Numbered from the stretch's first letter, positions 19,835 to 29,351 are shown. The stretch is 64,000 bases of DNA from Lewinellaceae bacterium (GCA_016708875.1 JADJFA010000012.1:62001-126000), one strand, 5' to 3'. Notes: generated by a model not told the origin, from the letters alone. Made by a program: numbers and translations.

Positions 19835-20968
19835 CTATTCCAACCCCTCAATATATTTTGACACACTCAATATCATCCCCAACGAAATACAACTAAACAT
19901 CACACTAGTGCCGCCCATCGAAACCAATGGCAAAGTCAGACCCGTGGCTGGCACGAGGTGTAGGTTTACCGCCATATTGGCGAGCGCCTGCACCGTCAAC
20001 ATCAGGCTCAGACCAATGGCCAGAAATGCTCCAAAGGCTTTGGGGCTATTGGTGACAAGCCGCACATTTCGCAAAAAGAGCAACACATAGAGCGCAAGCA
20101 CGATTGTGCCGCCTATCAACCCATATTCTTCGCAAATAATCGCATAGATAAAGTCAGCATTGCAATAGGGCAGGTAGTGGCGCATCATAGAATTGCCGGG
20201 ACCATTGCCTAGGATCCCGCCTTTGGCAATGGCAATTTTGGCCTGCTGTACCTGGAAGCCTCCGTCTTCATCGTGCAGGAAGATTTCAACCCGTCTTTCC
20301 CAAGTATCCACACGCACCAAATCGAGTTCAGGATAAACCTTGCCTATACCGACCAGTATGACAAAAACCATCGCTCCCAACACCATCATCATTATAATGT
20401 ACTGCGCACTTACGCGCCCCATAAACATCAACAGAACACAGGTAGCAAACAAAATCATGGCCGTGCTAAGGTTCGAGGGGGCAATTAGACCGCATACCAA
20501 CACTACAGGAATGATGATTGGAAAAAAAGCCTGCCTGAGACTGTTGATATAATCCTGCTTGAGGGTCAATGCCCGCGCCACATAAATAATGAGGGCAATT
20601 TTCGCCATTTCTGAGGGCTGAAAACTGATGCCCGCAAAACTGATCCAGCGGTTTGCGTCATTGATGTTGGTGCCAAAAAACAGCGTGAAAATCAGCAGCG
20701 GTATCGTCAACAAAAGCATGGGCCGCGCGAACTGCTGGTATCGCCGATAGTGTATCAAATGGCACAGATAAACCAAAAACAGTCCAAAAGCCAACTTCAC
20801 GATGTGCCCGATGATCATACCCGTGGTATTGCCTCCACGGGTACGCCATGCCTCCCAGCCCGACGAGGAGAACACTGCCAGAATGCTGAACAAGCTCAGC
20901 ACGGCCACGATCATCCAGATGGTACGATCGCCTCGAAGTTCTGCTGCTATGCGGTTGCCGAGTGACAT
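19835..20968 (-). CDS. ftsW: Lipid II polymerase FtsW (SEDS family)
   Basis: 377 residues, intact, with about ten hydrophobic helices. SEDS signatures are RWISFAGISFQPSEMAKIAL (lipid II pocket and the Pro-Ser-Glu region), KGGILGNGPGNSMMRHYLPY, FIYAIICEEYGLIGG and the C-terminal LPLVSMGGTSVMFSCISLG. FtsW is the septal peptidoglycan glycosyltransferase working with the transpeptidase FtsI (26672-28906). In most dcw clusters ftsW follows murD directly; here a glycosyltransferase gene (21009-22088) lies between them. Confidence 0.94.
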   Translation of the reverse strand: MSLGNRIAAELRGDRTIWMIVAVLSLFSILAVFSSSGWEAWRTRGGNTTGMIIGHIVKLAFGLFLVYLCHLIHYRRYQQFARPMLLLTIPLLIFTLFFGTNINDANRWISFAGISFQPSEMAKIALIIYVARALTLKQDYINSLRQAFFPIIIPVVLVCGLIAPSNLSTAMILFATCVLLMFMGRVSAQYIIMMMVLGAMVFVILVGIGKVYPELDLVRVDTWERRVEIFLHDEDGGFQVQQAKIAIAKGGILGNGPGNSMMRHYLPYCNADFIYAIICEEYGLIGGTIVLALYVLLFLRNVRLVTNSPKAFGAFLAIGLSLMLTVQALANMAVNLHLVPATGLTLPLVSMGGTSVMFSCISLGMILSVSKYIEGLE

Positions 20969-20972
20969 TTTT

Positions 20973-21006
20973 TATGAAGTGATGGAGTGATAGAGTGATG
21001 AAGTGA
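20973..21006. repeat. Half element between ftsW and a glycosyltransferase (GTGATGAA family)
   Basis: Three to four degenerate 8-nt words (GAAGTGATGGAGTGATAGAG, then TGATGAAGTGAT). It is the same word family as at 16223 and 30450. No inverted partner is visible. Confidence 0.6.
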
Positions 21007-21008
21007 TT

Positions 21009-22088
21009 TTAGTTCGGTGCTTGTCGTTGGAGAATTTCTTTGTAAAATTCAAGGTACTTTTTGGCGGCTTTTTCCCAGGTAAACTGGGCAGCCCAGGTTT
21101 GCATTCTTTGTGGTTTTAATGGGTCATTTTCAAAATCTTTCATGCCTGCGGCAAAGGTTTCTTTCAGCGTATTTGGTTCAAAATCATCGAAATAATAAGC
21201 TTCGCTGCCACCAATTTCCGGGAGACTTGTGCGCCTGGAAAGAAACACGGGCTTTCCCAATGACATGGCTTCCACTACCGGCAATCCAAATCCTTCTGCA
21301 AGCGAAGGGAACAGCAATGCTGTACAATTTTGGTAGTATTCCATCTTTGCCTCATCGCCTACGGGTCCACAGAATTCTATTCTGTCAGCCACGCCAAACC
21401 TTGCTGCTTCTTGTTCAATTTTTTCTCGATATCCCCTGCTATCCGGCCCTGCGATAATCCATTTATATTCCTTGAATGTTGCCAAAATCGGCATGAGCAC
21501 GTGGTAATTTTTTTTGGGGTGAATGCCAATGGAGAATAAAAACTTTTGACCATTAACTCTTGGTTCCTTACGCTCTGAACTTGCAACTTCCAACTTGAAA
21601 CTCCCGCCGTTGTAAATCACACTTTCCACCGTTCCTGCCTGTATTTTCAAATGTTCGTGTACCCATTTACGCACATATTCTGAGATATAAACCAGGCCTT
21701 TAGCCCTATTGATTTTTTGCTGTATGGCGGCCAAACGGCGGCTTTTTTTTGCTTCAGAATAATCCGGGCGATCCAGAAAATTCAGGTCATGGATGGTTAT
21801 AGCCAATGGTGTCTTGCGGCTTCCTGGCATATATTCCGAATCCTGATGCATACAGTGCCACAGCGATTCTCCAAAAGATGGCCCAATGATCTTGTGCCAG
21901 GGCTTCACCACTTTATAAGTCATTTCTTTGCCAAACACTCCGATATGCTCTTGTGGAACCAGGTAAGCAAAACCCAAGGCTGTAGCCGTCCTTTCGGCTT
22001 CAAGCGCGTGGCCCAATTGGAGGCAGTATTGCCCAAGGCCGGAGTACGGGTTTCGCAAGCGTTCCATTTCAAGTGCTATGGTTGGCAT
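21009..22088 (-). CDS. GT4-family (GT-B) glycosyltransferase inside the dcw cluster
   Basis: 359 residues, intact. The C-terminal donor domain has FSIGIHPKKNYHVLMPIL, WIIAGPDS, DRIEFCGPVGDEAKMEYYQN and the E-x7-E motif EGFGLPVVEAMSLGKPVFLS. The N-terminus (NPYSGLGQYCLQLG) is the usual acceptor-side loop with a glycine-rich start. Substrate unknown. Its position between murD and ftsW is unusual and could mean either an envelope-related sugar transfer or a simple insertion. The segment FKLEVASSERKE falls where the coding DNA matches a dispersed repeat word (21577-21602). Confidence 0.85.
   Translation of the reverse strand: MPTIALEMERLRNPYSGLGQYCLQLGHALEAERTATALGFAYLVPQEHIGVFGKEMTYKVVKPWHKIIGPSFGESLWHCMHQDSEYMPGSRKTPLAITIHDLNFLDRPDYSEAKKSRRLAAIQQKINRAKGLVYISEYVRKWVHEHLKIQAGTVESVIYNGGSFKLEVASSERKEPRVNGQKFLFSIGIHPKKNYHVLMPILATFKEYKWIIAGPDSRGYREKIEQEAARFGVADRIEFCGPVGDEAKMEYYQNCTALLFPSLAEGFGLPVVEAMSLGKPVFLSRRTSLPEIGGSEAYYFDDFEPNTLKETFAAGMKDFENDPLKPQRMQTWAAQFTWEKAAKKYLEFYKEILQRQAPN
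21577..21602. repeat. Dispersed repeat word inside a glycosyltransferase gene
   Basis: GAACTTGCAACTTCCAACTT followed by GAAACT resembles the arms of the element downstream of ftsZ (11760-11862). It is read in frame and lies just before the donor domain. Confidence 0.45.
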
Positions 22089-22096
22089 TTAGTTGG

Positions 22097-23502
22097 TTAA
22101 CTGGTGATTGGTTGAACGGTGATTGGCGACCCGCCCTCGCTTAGGCTACGGCGGGTAAATTGGTTTATCTGTAAAACCGCTTCCCGAAACTGCGCCCCCC
22201 GATCCTCATAATTTTTGAACAAATCAAAACTCGCACAAGCCGGGCTGAGCAATACGGTATCTCCTTTTTCGCAAATCCCGCTGCCACTGTCACTGCTTCT
22301 GCCGCACTCCCTGTTTCTACTATTGGCTTCTTTATCCCTCCGAACACCTTGATTATCTTTGAATTATCCACGCCCATGCAAACGATGGCCTTCACCTTTT
22401 TTTTCACCAGTTTCAAGAGTGGCGTATAATCGTTCCCCTTGTCTTGGCCACCGACGATCCAAACTGTGGGCGTATCCATTGCCTGTAAAGCGTAAAAAAC
22501 GGAGTCCACATTGGTTGCTTTCGAGTCGTTTATCCAGGTCACGCCACCGATTTCGGCCACTCGTTCCAGTCGGTGTGGTGGCGGCACAAACGTGTTCAAA
22601 CCTTCCTGAATCTTGCCTGATTCCGCACCCAACAACAGCGCAGTGCGAATGGCACAAACGGCGTTGAACATGTTGTGCGGGCCGCGTAGATTGCCATGGG
22701 TCATGTCGAAGGTTTGTTTCCCAAACTTAATTTGACCGTTTTTGTAAAAGCCTTTTCGGATGGCGATTTGTTTGGGCCCTGCGGTTTGACGACTTGAAGT
22801 CGTCTGACCACTTGCTACGATTGGGTCAAACCCATTGTAAATGAACTTATCGCCGCGCCCCTGATTCATCGTAACCCGAAACTTCGACGCTGCATAGTTT
22901 TCCAGCTTGTAATCATAGCGGTCCAAATGGTCGGGCGTGATGTTAAGCAGTATGGCGATTTTGGGCCGGAACTGCTGAATATCATCGAGTTGGAAACTTG
23001 AAATCTCCAACACGAAAACCCTTTGCGCCGCTGCTCCTCTGCGATTTTTCAAATCCTCCAGCGCCATCCGGGCAAATGAATTCCCCACATTTCCGCCTTT
23101 TCGCACGTCCAGTCCGACCGTTTTCAAAAGATGGTAAGTCAATTCGGTTGTAGTCGTTTTGCCGTTCGAGCCAGTGATGGCGACGATCTGGCATTTGCCT
23201 GCATGACGATATCCAAATTCTATTTCACCAATCACGTTGATGCCCTTTGCTCGCACCGCCTTCATTACCTCGCTCTTCTCTGGAATGCCAGGGCTTTTGA
23301 TGATTTCATTGGCGTTCAATATCTGCTCCAGCGTGTGCTGGTTTTCTTCCCAGGCAATCCCTGCTGCGTCCAATTCGCTTTTGAACTCGGTTTTAATTGT
23401 GCCTTTGTCTGATACGAACACATCATAGCCGAGGTGTTTGGCCAAGAGGGCCGCACCTGTGCCGGATTCCCCGGAGCCTAATATGACGAGTCGTTTTTTC
23501 AT
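22097..23502 (-). CDS. murD: UDP-N-acetylmuramoylalanine--D-glutamate ligase MurD (one frameshift)
   Basis: Adds D-Glu to UDP-MurNAc-L-Ala. It starts at 23502 with LVILGSGESGTGAALLAKHL. ATP loop AITGSNGKTTTTEL; NITPDHLDRYDY; GPHNMFNAVCAI; WINDSKATNVDSVFYALQAM. Near 22270 one A is missing in an A run, so the uncorrected frame ends at 22165. In the corrected frame the family C-terminus is restored (KGDTVLLSPACASFDLFKNY, then EDRGAQFREAV) and runs to a TAA at 22097-22099, with a repeat-encoded tail of about 22 residues. An insert QTTSSRQTAG is encoded by a palindrome (22783-22809). Confidence 0.93.
22130..22156. repeat. Palindrome in the murD tail (CCCGCC...GGCGGG family)
   Basis: CCCGCC and GGCGGG arms around CTCGCTTAGGCTAC. 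A second copy, CCCGCCGTAGCTTTAGCGAA with GGCGGG, is at 24971-24997. Confidence 0.7.
22783..22809. repeat. In-frame palindromic insert in murD
   Basis: GACGACTT / AAGTCGTC arms around one base, extended outward by GGT...ACC with one mismatch; 27 bp, i.e. nine codons, read as part of QTTSSRQTAG. Confidence 0.7.
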
Positions 23503-23507
23503 TTTTT

Positions 23508-23566
23508 GCCACTAATTGCACGAATTAACACGAATCTTATTAGTGAAAATTCGTGTAATTCGTGGC
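23508..23566. repeat. Inverted-repeat element between mraY and murD (GCCACTAATT family)
   Basis: Arm 23508-23535 (GCCACTAATTGCACGAATT...) pairs imperfectly with 23549-23566 (complement GCCACGAATTACACGAAT). The mraY stop begins at 23566. The same family is at 32952-33032 and, in poor copies, at 59901-60129. Confidence 0.75.
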
Positions 23567-24825
23567 TATCGAATCTTCAATGTTATAATCGTTGCCACCG
23601 CAAGAAGTATCTGCACAATCCAAAAACGCACAGAAATCGTCACCTCGTGGTAGCCTTTTTTCTGATAATGATGATGAAGCGGCGCCATCAAAAACACCCG
23701 ACGACCTTCACCATATTTTTTTCTGGTGTATTTGAAATACCAGACTTGAATAATCACCGACAGACTTTCCACCAAAAACACGCCGCACAATACAGGAATC
23801 AATAATTCCTTACGCGTTACTATCGCCAATGCCGCAATAATTCCACCCAATGTCAAACTTCCCGTATCGCCCATAAATACCCTGGCCGGGAACACATTGT
23901 ACCACAAAAAACCTATACAGCCACCCAGCAAGCAAGCCGAAAAAATTACCAGTTCGCTGCTATAAGGAATATAGAATATCTTCAAAAAATCCGCCGCCAC
24001 CGAGTTGCCACTCAGGTAGGCTAACATCCCCAAGGCTGCAATTACTATTGCCGAAACGCCCGCCGCTTGTCCGTCCAACCCATCCGTCAGGTTCGCCCCA
24101 TTGCTCACCGCTGTGATGACCAAAATGACCATGATGAGAAAGAAAATTGAGCTCAGATCTCGGGCATTATCATTTAAAAACCAGAGGAAGCGCGAGTAAT
24201 CCAGTTCGTTGTTTTTCAAAAATGGCACATTTGTAATCGGCGCTTTCACGTACACCATTTCCTTGTAAGTGTTTGGCGTAGAAGGGTCTTTTACAAAAAG
24301 CGTCTCCGTTACCTCATATCCTTTTTGGGCAGCCACTTCGGGTTCCATGCGCACCACCACATCGTCATTCATCAACATTGTTACACCCACTATCAAACCC
24401 AAACCCACTTGACCCATGATTTTAAACTTGCCTTTCAGTCCTTGTTTATCCTTTTTGAAAACCTTGATATAGTCGTCTAAAAACCCGATTGCGAACATCC
24501 AAACGGTGCTGAAAATCATGAGCAGAATGTACACATTGTCGAGCCGGGCCAAGAGCAAGCACGGAATAAGCGTGGCCGCTACGATAATGATCCCGCCCAT
24601 GGTCGGCGTACCTGCTTTCGAGGTCTGACCAGCAAGCCCCAGGTCGCGCACCGTCTCTCCTATCTGCGATTTCCGAAGCCAATCAATGATCCGTTTTCCG
24701 ATAATCATCGAAATCAGCAGCGACAGAATCATCGCCATTCCAGCCCGGAACGAGATGAATTTGAACAAGCCCGCTCCCGGCAGGTCGTAATGTTCTTTTA
24801 GGTATTCAAATAGGTGGACAAGCAT
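23566..24825 (-). CDS. mraY: Phospho-N-acetylmuramoyl-pentapeptide transferase MraY
   Basis: Makes lipid I by transferring phospho-MurNAc-pentapeptide to undecaprenyl phosphate. 419 residues, intact, about ten membrane helices. Signatures: KAGTPTMGGIIIV and FLDDYIKVFKKDKQGL (the Asp-Asp pair), NLTDGLDGQAAG (second Asp motif) and LAPLHHHYQKKGYHEVTISV-like MAPLHHHYQKKG (histidine motif). A periplasmic loop of about 60 residues (VVVRMEPEVAAQKGYEVTE and following) is longer than in E. coli, as is common in Bacteroidota. Confidence 0.95.
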   Translation of the reverse strand: MLVHLFEYLKEHYDLPGAGLFKFISFRAGMAMILSLLISMIIGKRIIDWLRKSQIGETVRDLGLAGQTSKAGTPTMGGIIIVAATLIPCLLLARLDNVYILLMIFSTVWMFAIGFLDDYIKVFKKDKQGLKGKFKIMGQVGLGLIVGVTMLMNDDVVVRMEPEVAAQKGYEVTETLFVKDPSTPNTYKEMVYVKAPITNVPFLKNNELDYSRFLWFLNDNARDLSSIFFLIMVILVITAVSNGANLTDGLDGQAAGVSAIVIAALGMLAYLSGNSVAADFLKIFYIPYSSELVIFSACLLGGCIGFLWYNVFPARVFMGDTGSLTLGGIIAALAIVTRKELLIPVLCGVFLVESLSVIIQVWYFKYTRKKYGEGRRVFLMAPLHHHYQKKGYHEVTISVRFWIVQILLAVATIITLKIR

Positions 24826-25013
24826 GGTGTTTCATTGTTGATTTGGTTAGATGGGGATTTGGTTATTTGTGGATTTGGTTAAATTGGCTGTGGGGCGATG
24901 TTGCATCGCCCCGCAACCTGCTCAAAATCAAAATAGTAGTCCCTCCACTATTTTATCTTTACCCGCTTTACCCGCCGTAGCTTTAGCGAAGGCGGGCAGA
25001 AGCCATTTGCGGC
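24826..25013. repeat. Spacer murE-mraY with two palindromes
   Basis: A perfect palindrome GGGGCGATG-TTG-CATCGCCCC lies at 24892-24912. A second, CCCGCC...GGCGGG, lies at 24971-24997 and is related to the one at 22130. The mraY-proximal part is GATTTGGTTA-type tandem words (24838-24885). Confidence 0.7.
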
Positions 25014-26475
25014 TTATTTCTCTTCAAAAAACTTCGACAACATTTGCTTGTCATCGAAAGGGTGTTTCACCCCCATTATGTCCTGATATTTCTCGTGGCC
25101 TTTCCCTGCAACCAGGATCACGTCATTCGGGCCAGCAAGCCGGATTGCCGTTTTGATGGCTTGCTCGCGGTCTTGAATTGTGAGTGTTTTTTTCAATCCT
25201 TCTACATCTAGTCCGGCTTCCATATCTTTCAAAATCGCTGCCGGGTCTTCGGTCCGGGGGTTGTCGCTGGTAAGTATCAGTTGATCACTGAGCCGGGCGG
25301 ACACCTGCGCCATGATGGGTCGTTTTGTCTTATCTCTGTCCCCGCCTGCGCCGGTTACGGTGATTACCCGGGAAGTTTTCTTTTTCAATTTGGCAATGGT
25401 TTCCAGTACTTTTTCAAGCGCATCCGGGGTGTGAGCGTAGTCTACAATACCGATGCAACCGTGTTTTGATGGGTGGTTGATGTAATCGAACCGGCCTTCT
25501 GCGCCGGGTAGATTGCTGAGCGCAGTGAGGATGGCCGTTTGGGAGACCTCGGAGGTTTTTAAAACCTCCGAGGTCTTCAGCTTGACCAAGTAAAATCGCC
25601 ACCCCATAAGCCGCCGCCAGATTGTATGCATTGAACTCCCCAATCATCCGCGCATGAATTTGTGCTCCATCCAATTCTAAATGCAGCCCATCGAGACTAT
25701 TTTCGATGATTTTTGCTTTGAAATCGGCTGGCTTTTTCAAGCCGTAGGTATGTTTGTCAGCACGGGTGTTTTGCAACATCAATGAGCCGTTTTTATCGTC
25801 GGCATTGGTCAGTGCAAAAGCCGTTTTTGGCAAATCGTCAAAGAACTTCTTCTTGGCATCCCGGTATTCGGCGAAGGTTTGATGGTAATCGAGGTGATCG
25901 TGGGTGAGGTTGGTGAATACGCCCCCGGCGAACGTCGCCCCGGCAATCCTGCGCTGATGTACCGCGTGACTGCTTATTTCCATGAACACCTGACTGCAAC
26001 CCGCATCGGCCATTTGTCGGAGCAACTCGTGCAGTCGAACCGCATCTGGCGTGGTATGTGTACTTGCGATGACCTCCTCCCCTACCCTGTTTTCTACGGT
26101 TCCAATGAGGCCGCATTTGTAACCTAGCGCCGTGAAAAGTTGCCAAAGCAGGGTGGCCGTTGTTGTTTTCCCGTTGGTGCCGGTAATGCCGACGAGTGTA
26201 ATTTCTTCCGAAGGGTTGCCGTAGTAGGTGGAAGCCATTTCGCCGAGGGCTTCGGCGGAGTCGGCGACTCGTATCGTAGTGACGAGGTGACTTTGAGTCA
26301 CCTCGTCACTATGCACAACTGCAACCGCCCCTTTTTCTATAGCCTTGTCAATGAACTGATGCCCATCCACCGCCGCACCACGCACTGCCACAAATACATC
26401 TCCCGGCTGCACAGCGCGACTGTCGAATCGGATTTGACCGATTTCGATGTCCGTGCTGCCTTGTGTTTCAAGCAC
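25014..26475 (-). CDS. murE: UDP-MurNAc-tripeptide synthetase MurE (one frameshift, two palindromic inserts)
   Basis: Adds the third stem-peptide residue (probably meso-diaminopimelate) to UDP-MurNAc-L-Ala-D-Glu. N-domain IGQIRFDSRAVQPGDVFVA; ATP loop GITGTNGKTTTATLL; THTTPDAVRLHELL; SSHAVHQRRI; NLTHDHLDYHQTF; C-domain GIVDYAHTPDALEKVL and TSDNPRTEDP, the DAP-selecting DNPR motif. The frame breaks at the palindrome 25544-25576, where an extra A in the central A/T run spoils an otherwise 30-bp in-frame insert. Upstream of the GTG at 26475 the protein frame continues (LTHLLQNLQVLETQ) back to an ATA-ACG with no ATG/GTG/TTG, so the true start is uncertain. Confidence 0.92.
25544..25576. repeat. 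Palindrome inside murE (ACCTCGGAGG family)
   Basis: GACCTCGGAGGTTTT / AAAACCTCCGAGGTC, perfect except for one extra base in the central T/A run. Without that base it is 30 bp, ten codons, and restores the MurE frame. Confidence 0.8.
26277..26311. repeat. Second palindrome inside murE
   Basis: TAGTGACGAGGTGACT and its exact complement around a 3-nt centre; 16-bp arms. Read in frame as SDEVTQSHLVT in the N-terminal domain of MurE, between AVAVVH and TIRVADS. Confidence 0.8.
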
Positions 26476-26671
26476 TTGCAGGTTTTGGAGAAGATGGGTT
26501 AAATTTTTCGTTATGATTCGCTAAAAATCATCGCGGTGGTTCAATTTGGTGTTCCGGAAAATTGATTCGAATTCCAATGATTACAAAAGCCCAAAACACT
26601 GCCACGATCCGATTCCGTTTGGATCAATTGTTTTATTTCTTCCGTATCCAATCGATGGCAGATGTGATTAT

Positions 26672-28906
26672 TTATGGCTTGAGAAGCATTTCAAAAGACT
26701 TATTTTTTGAGGGCTTTGCTCCATTTCGCCTAAATGCTCGATCAAAAGAAACAACACCAAAAGTCTGCCCACTCGCCCTAGTTCCCGGCGCTAAACTCTG
26801 TTTTCGCACCTTTCCCACTCCTTCCGCTCGTACCCGGCAGCCCCGGTTTTCCAGCAGGTAAATCGCGTCTTTCAAACCCATGCCTACTACTGAAGGAATA
26901 TTTTTATCGCCTACTGCTCTGTTCTGCATGGATAGGCCAAGACTGTCTTTTGCAATGATTACCCCCCAATCTGCCAGGTCTTGGGCGGGGTTAAAATCAA
27001 GCCCGAGCCATTGAAGGCTTTCTTCCATGTCCTTTTTAGAGCCTGCATCATAACTTGGCAACTGGCCGTATTTCAAGGGCAAAGGCTTATCGGCGTTCAC
27101 CGGTTTGTGCAGTTCGGCTTTCATGGCAAAGCACTTGTCGGCGATTTTGCGGAACACAGGGGCTGCCACTTCCGCGCCGTGATAACCACCGCTTTCCGGC
27201 TCGCTGATCACCACGATACAAGAGTACACCGGGTCATCAGCGGGGAAATACCCGCAGAAACTGGCTTGGTGACGAATGCCCTTGGAAGCACGGAATTTGT
27301 GATAGTTCACTTGTGCCGTGCCTGTTTTGCCGGCTATTTCATAATTGGCCGTATAGATGTTCTTTGCTGTTCCCGTATGTACCACCTCTTTGAGCAACTC
27401 TTTTGCTTTGCGGATAGTGTTCTTGGAGGCAATGCTTCGCTTAATGGTGTAAGGGTGAAATTCCTTCATGACCTCTCCGTAATGTTCCGTGCGCTGCACG
27501 AGGTAGGGTTTCATCATGCGCCCGTCATTTGCTACCGCATTGTAAAACGTGAGCATTTGCAGGGGCGTGAGCAACAACTCGTATCCTATGCTCATCCAAG
27601 GGAGCGTTGTTCCGCTCCATTCGTCTTTGGGATCTTCCGGGTTTTTCACTTTCGGGTTTTCTTCGCCTCCGATTTCAATGCCCGTGGGCATGTCGAGATT
27701 GAAGTCCCTGAGTTGCTGCACAAAGGCAGCGGGTTTGCTTTTGAAATACCGTTGAATAAGCGTGGCCGTGCCCACGTTTGAAGACTGTGCAAAAATTTGG
27801 CGGATGGTCATAGAATCCAGTCCATGCGGCACAGCATCCACGAGTTCTTCGTCGTAAATCTTCACTTTACCTCCAAAAACGGGGACTTTCTCATCAAAAT
27901 CATCCAATTTCCCTGCTTCAAGCATGGCCATAAAAGAAGCGAGTTTGAACATCGAGCCGGGTTCCACACGCTCCCCGACGGCGTAGTTGTAGGTTTCCCA
28001 ATAGCCTTTTTTTCCCTCTGTTTGAGCGCGACCAATGTTCGCCATGGCCCTTATTTTACCCGTTTTTACTTCCATCACAATGGCGCAGCCATGGTCTGCA
28101 TTGTGGGTTTCGCAGGCATTGAGCAGGGCAGATTCTGCGGCGTCCTGGATATTGATGTCCAAAGTCGTCACTACATCGTCGCCGGAAGCTGGTTCAATTT
28201 CCGCGAGGTCATCAATGGGTATGTAGATATCGCCTGGCACTTTCAACATGAGTTGCTTGGGCAGGTCGTCCCGTTTCCCTTCTAGTATAGTGTTGAAACT
28301 CCCCTCCAGACCGACTGGCAATGCTCCTTCCCGTTGCGTATACCCGATGGTCCGTTGTGCTAAAATTTTGAAGGGCCGTTCCCGCTTGCTTATCTGTTCG
28401 GCAATAAAACCGCCTGCATGTCGGCCTTCCCGAAAAATGGGAAAGGTCTTGATTAACAAGTATTTAGAGTACGGAAGGTTTTTGGCAATGGGGACATAGC
28501 GGATACCACGCACCGTTTTTTCGGCAGCGCGAAGGGTGTCGAACCATTGGCGGTAGGCCCCTGGGGTGTACTGTTGGTCAATATAGGTAGAGAGCAGCCA
28601 TGATAGGCTGTCTACCGCCTGGTCGTTGAATATTTCAGGCGTTAGGCCATCTGATTTTGCGTCAAAATGTATGTCAAAGAACGGTAGTGAAGTGGCGAGC
28701 AAAGAGCCGTCGTCAGCCAGAATATTGCCGCGTTGACTGGGCACAGTCACCAATTTCACATAAAGACTGTCGGCCTTGGCTTCCCACTTGGCGGAATCCG
28801 TGATCGTCAGTTGGAACAAACGCATCAAAATCACGACAGCCACCACCAGTACTACGGCTGCTACCGTGTACACGCGGATGAGGACTTCGTTTTTGACGTT
28901 AAGCAT
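26672..28906 (-). CDS. ftsI: Septal transpeptidase FtsI / penicillin-binding protein with PASTA domain
   Basis: 744 residues, intact. One N-terminal membrane helix (VYTVAAVVLVVAVVILM); a dimerisation/pedestal domain starting at SQRGNILADDGSLLATSLPF; the transpeptidase domain with SxxK (EPGSMFKLASF, catalytic Ser), SxN (AQSSNVGTATL) and KTG (IAGKTGTAQVNYH); and a C-terminal PASTA repeat (IPSVVGMGLKDAIYLLENRG). It cross-links septal peptidoglycan together with FtsW. The start gives MLNVKNEVLIRVY. It sits between murE and ftsL, and its 5' spacer holds an inverted-repeat element (28940-29025). Confidence 0.95.
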   Translation of the reverse strand: MLNVKNEVLIRVYTVAAVVLVVAVVILMRLFQLTITDSAKWEAKADSLYVKLVTVPSQRGNILADDGSLLATSLPFFDIHFDAKSDGLTPEIFNDQAVDSLSWLLSTYIDQQYTPGAYRQWFDTLRAAEKTVRGIRYVPIAKNLPYSKYLLIKTFPIFREGRHAGGFIAEQISKRERPFKILAQRTIGYTQREGALPVGLEGSFNTILEGKRDDLPKQLMLKVPGDIYIPIDDLAEIEPASGDDVVTTLDINIQDAAESALLNACETHNADHGCAIVMEVKTGKIRAMANIGRAQTEGKKGYWETYNYAVGERVEPGSMFKLASFMAMLEAGKLDDFDEKVPVFGGKVKIYDEELVDAVPHGLDSMTIRQIFAQSSNVGTATLIQRYFKSKPAAFVQQLRDFNLDMPTGIEIGGEENPKVKNPEDPKDEWSGTTLPWMSIGYELLLTPLQMLTFYNAVANDGRMMKPYLVQRTEHYGEVMKEFHPYTIKRSIASKNTIRKAKELLKEVVHTGTAKNIYTANYEIAGKTGTAQVNYHKFRASKGIRHQASFCGYFPADDPVYSCIVVISEPESGGYHGAEVAAPVFRKIADKCFAMKAELHKPVNADKPLPLKYGQLPSYDAGSKKDMEESLQWLGLDFNPAQDLADWGVIIAKDSLGLSMQNRAVGDKNIPSVVGMGLKDAIYLLENRGCRVRAEGVGKVRKQSLAPGTRASGQTFGVVSFDRAFRRNGAKPSKNKSFEMLLKP

Positions 28907-28939
28907 TGTTCATTTTTTCTTGGCTAACCTTGACAATAT

Positions 28940-29025
28940 TGGCACACGGATGAAACAGATTTCATAGATAAAAACGGATTTTAGAATCTGTGCAAATCCG
29001 TTTAATCCGTACTATCCGTGTGCCA
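28940..29025. repeat. Empty inverted-repeat element between ftsI and ftsL (ACACGGAT family)
   Basis: Arms 28940-28981 (TGGCACACGGATGAAACAG...) and 28994-29025 (complement TGGCACACGGATAGTACGG...) with a short loop. Same arm family as the GxxExxY cassette at 19292-19819, without cargo. Confidence 0.8.
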
Positions 29026-29040
29026 TTACATCATGCTCGC

Positions 29041-29349
29041 TTATTTCACTATTATCACTTTAGGCCCCTTGTTTTCCAAATCCAACCCTACTGGCTCCAA
29101 ACTTTCATCAATCTGGCTCTGCATGCTCTTATACATCGTCTCGCTTTTTATGGAGGTGTATTCCCACTTTAATTCCTTGATCTCTTTTTGCAACGACTGG
29201 ATTCGTCGTACCCCTTTTTCGGAAAAATGTGCATTGGCGATATACAAAATGCCCAAGCCGCCCAAAAAGAGCAGGTACTGAAAGTTGCCGAACACCAATT
29301 CTGTGGTGTGGCGACTTACGTTGAGGGCGTTGAGTAGTTTGTTAGCCAT
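29041..29349 (-). CDS. ftsL: FtsL-like divisome protein
   Basis: 102 residues. A short N-terminus, one membrane helix (FGNFQYLLFLGGLGILYIANA) and a coiled-coil periplasmic part (RRIQSLQKEIKELKWEYTSI, then KSETMYKSMQSQID). This matches the Bacteroidota FtsL layout, where the gene stands between rsmH and ftsI. Sequence identity in this family is low, so the call rests mainly on topology and position. FtsL would form the FtsQLB-type complex with FtsQ. Confidence 0.85.
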   Translation of the reverse strand: MANKLLNALNVSRHTTELVFGNFQYLLFLGGLGILYIANAHFSEKGVRRIQSLQKEIKELKWEYTSIKSETMYKSMQSQIDESLEPVGLDLENKGPKVIIVK

Positions 29350-29351
29350 AC

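Noticed and set aside
26981..27781. 266-codon open frame opposite ftsI
   Set aside because: Opposite the intact transpeptidase gene; sequence is low in recognisable motifs.
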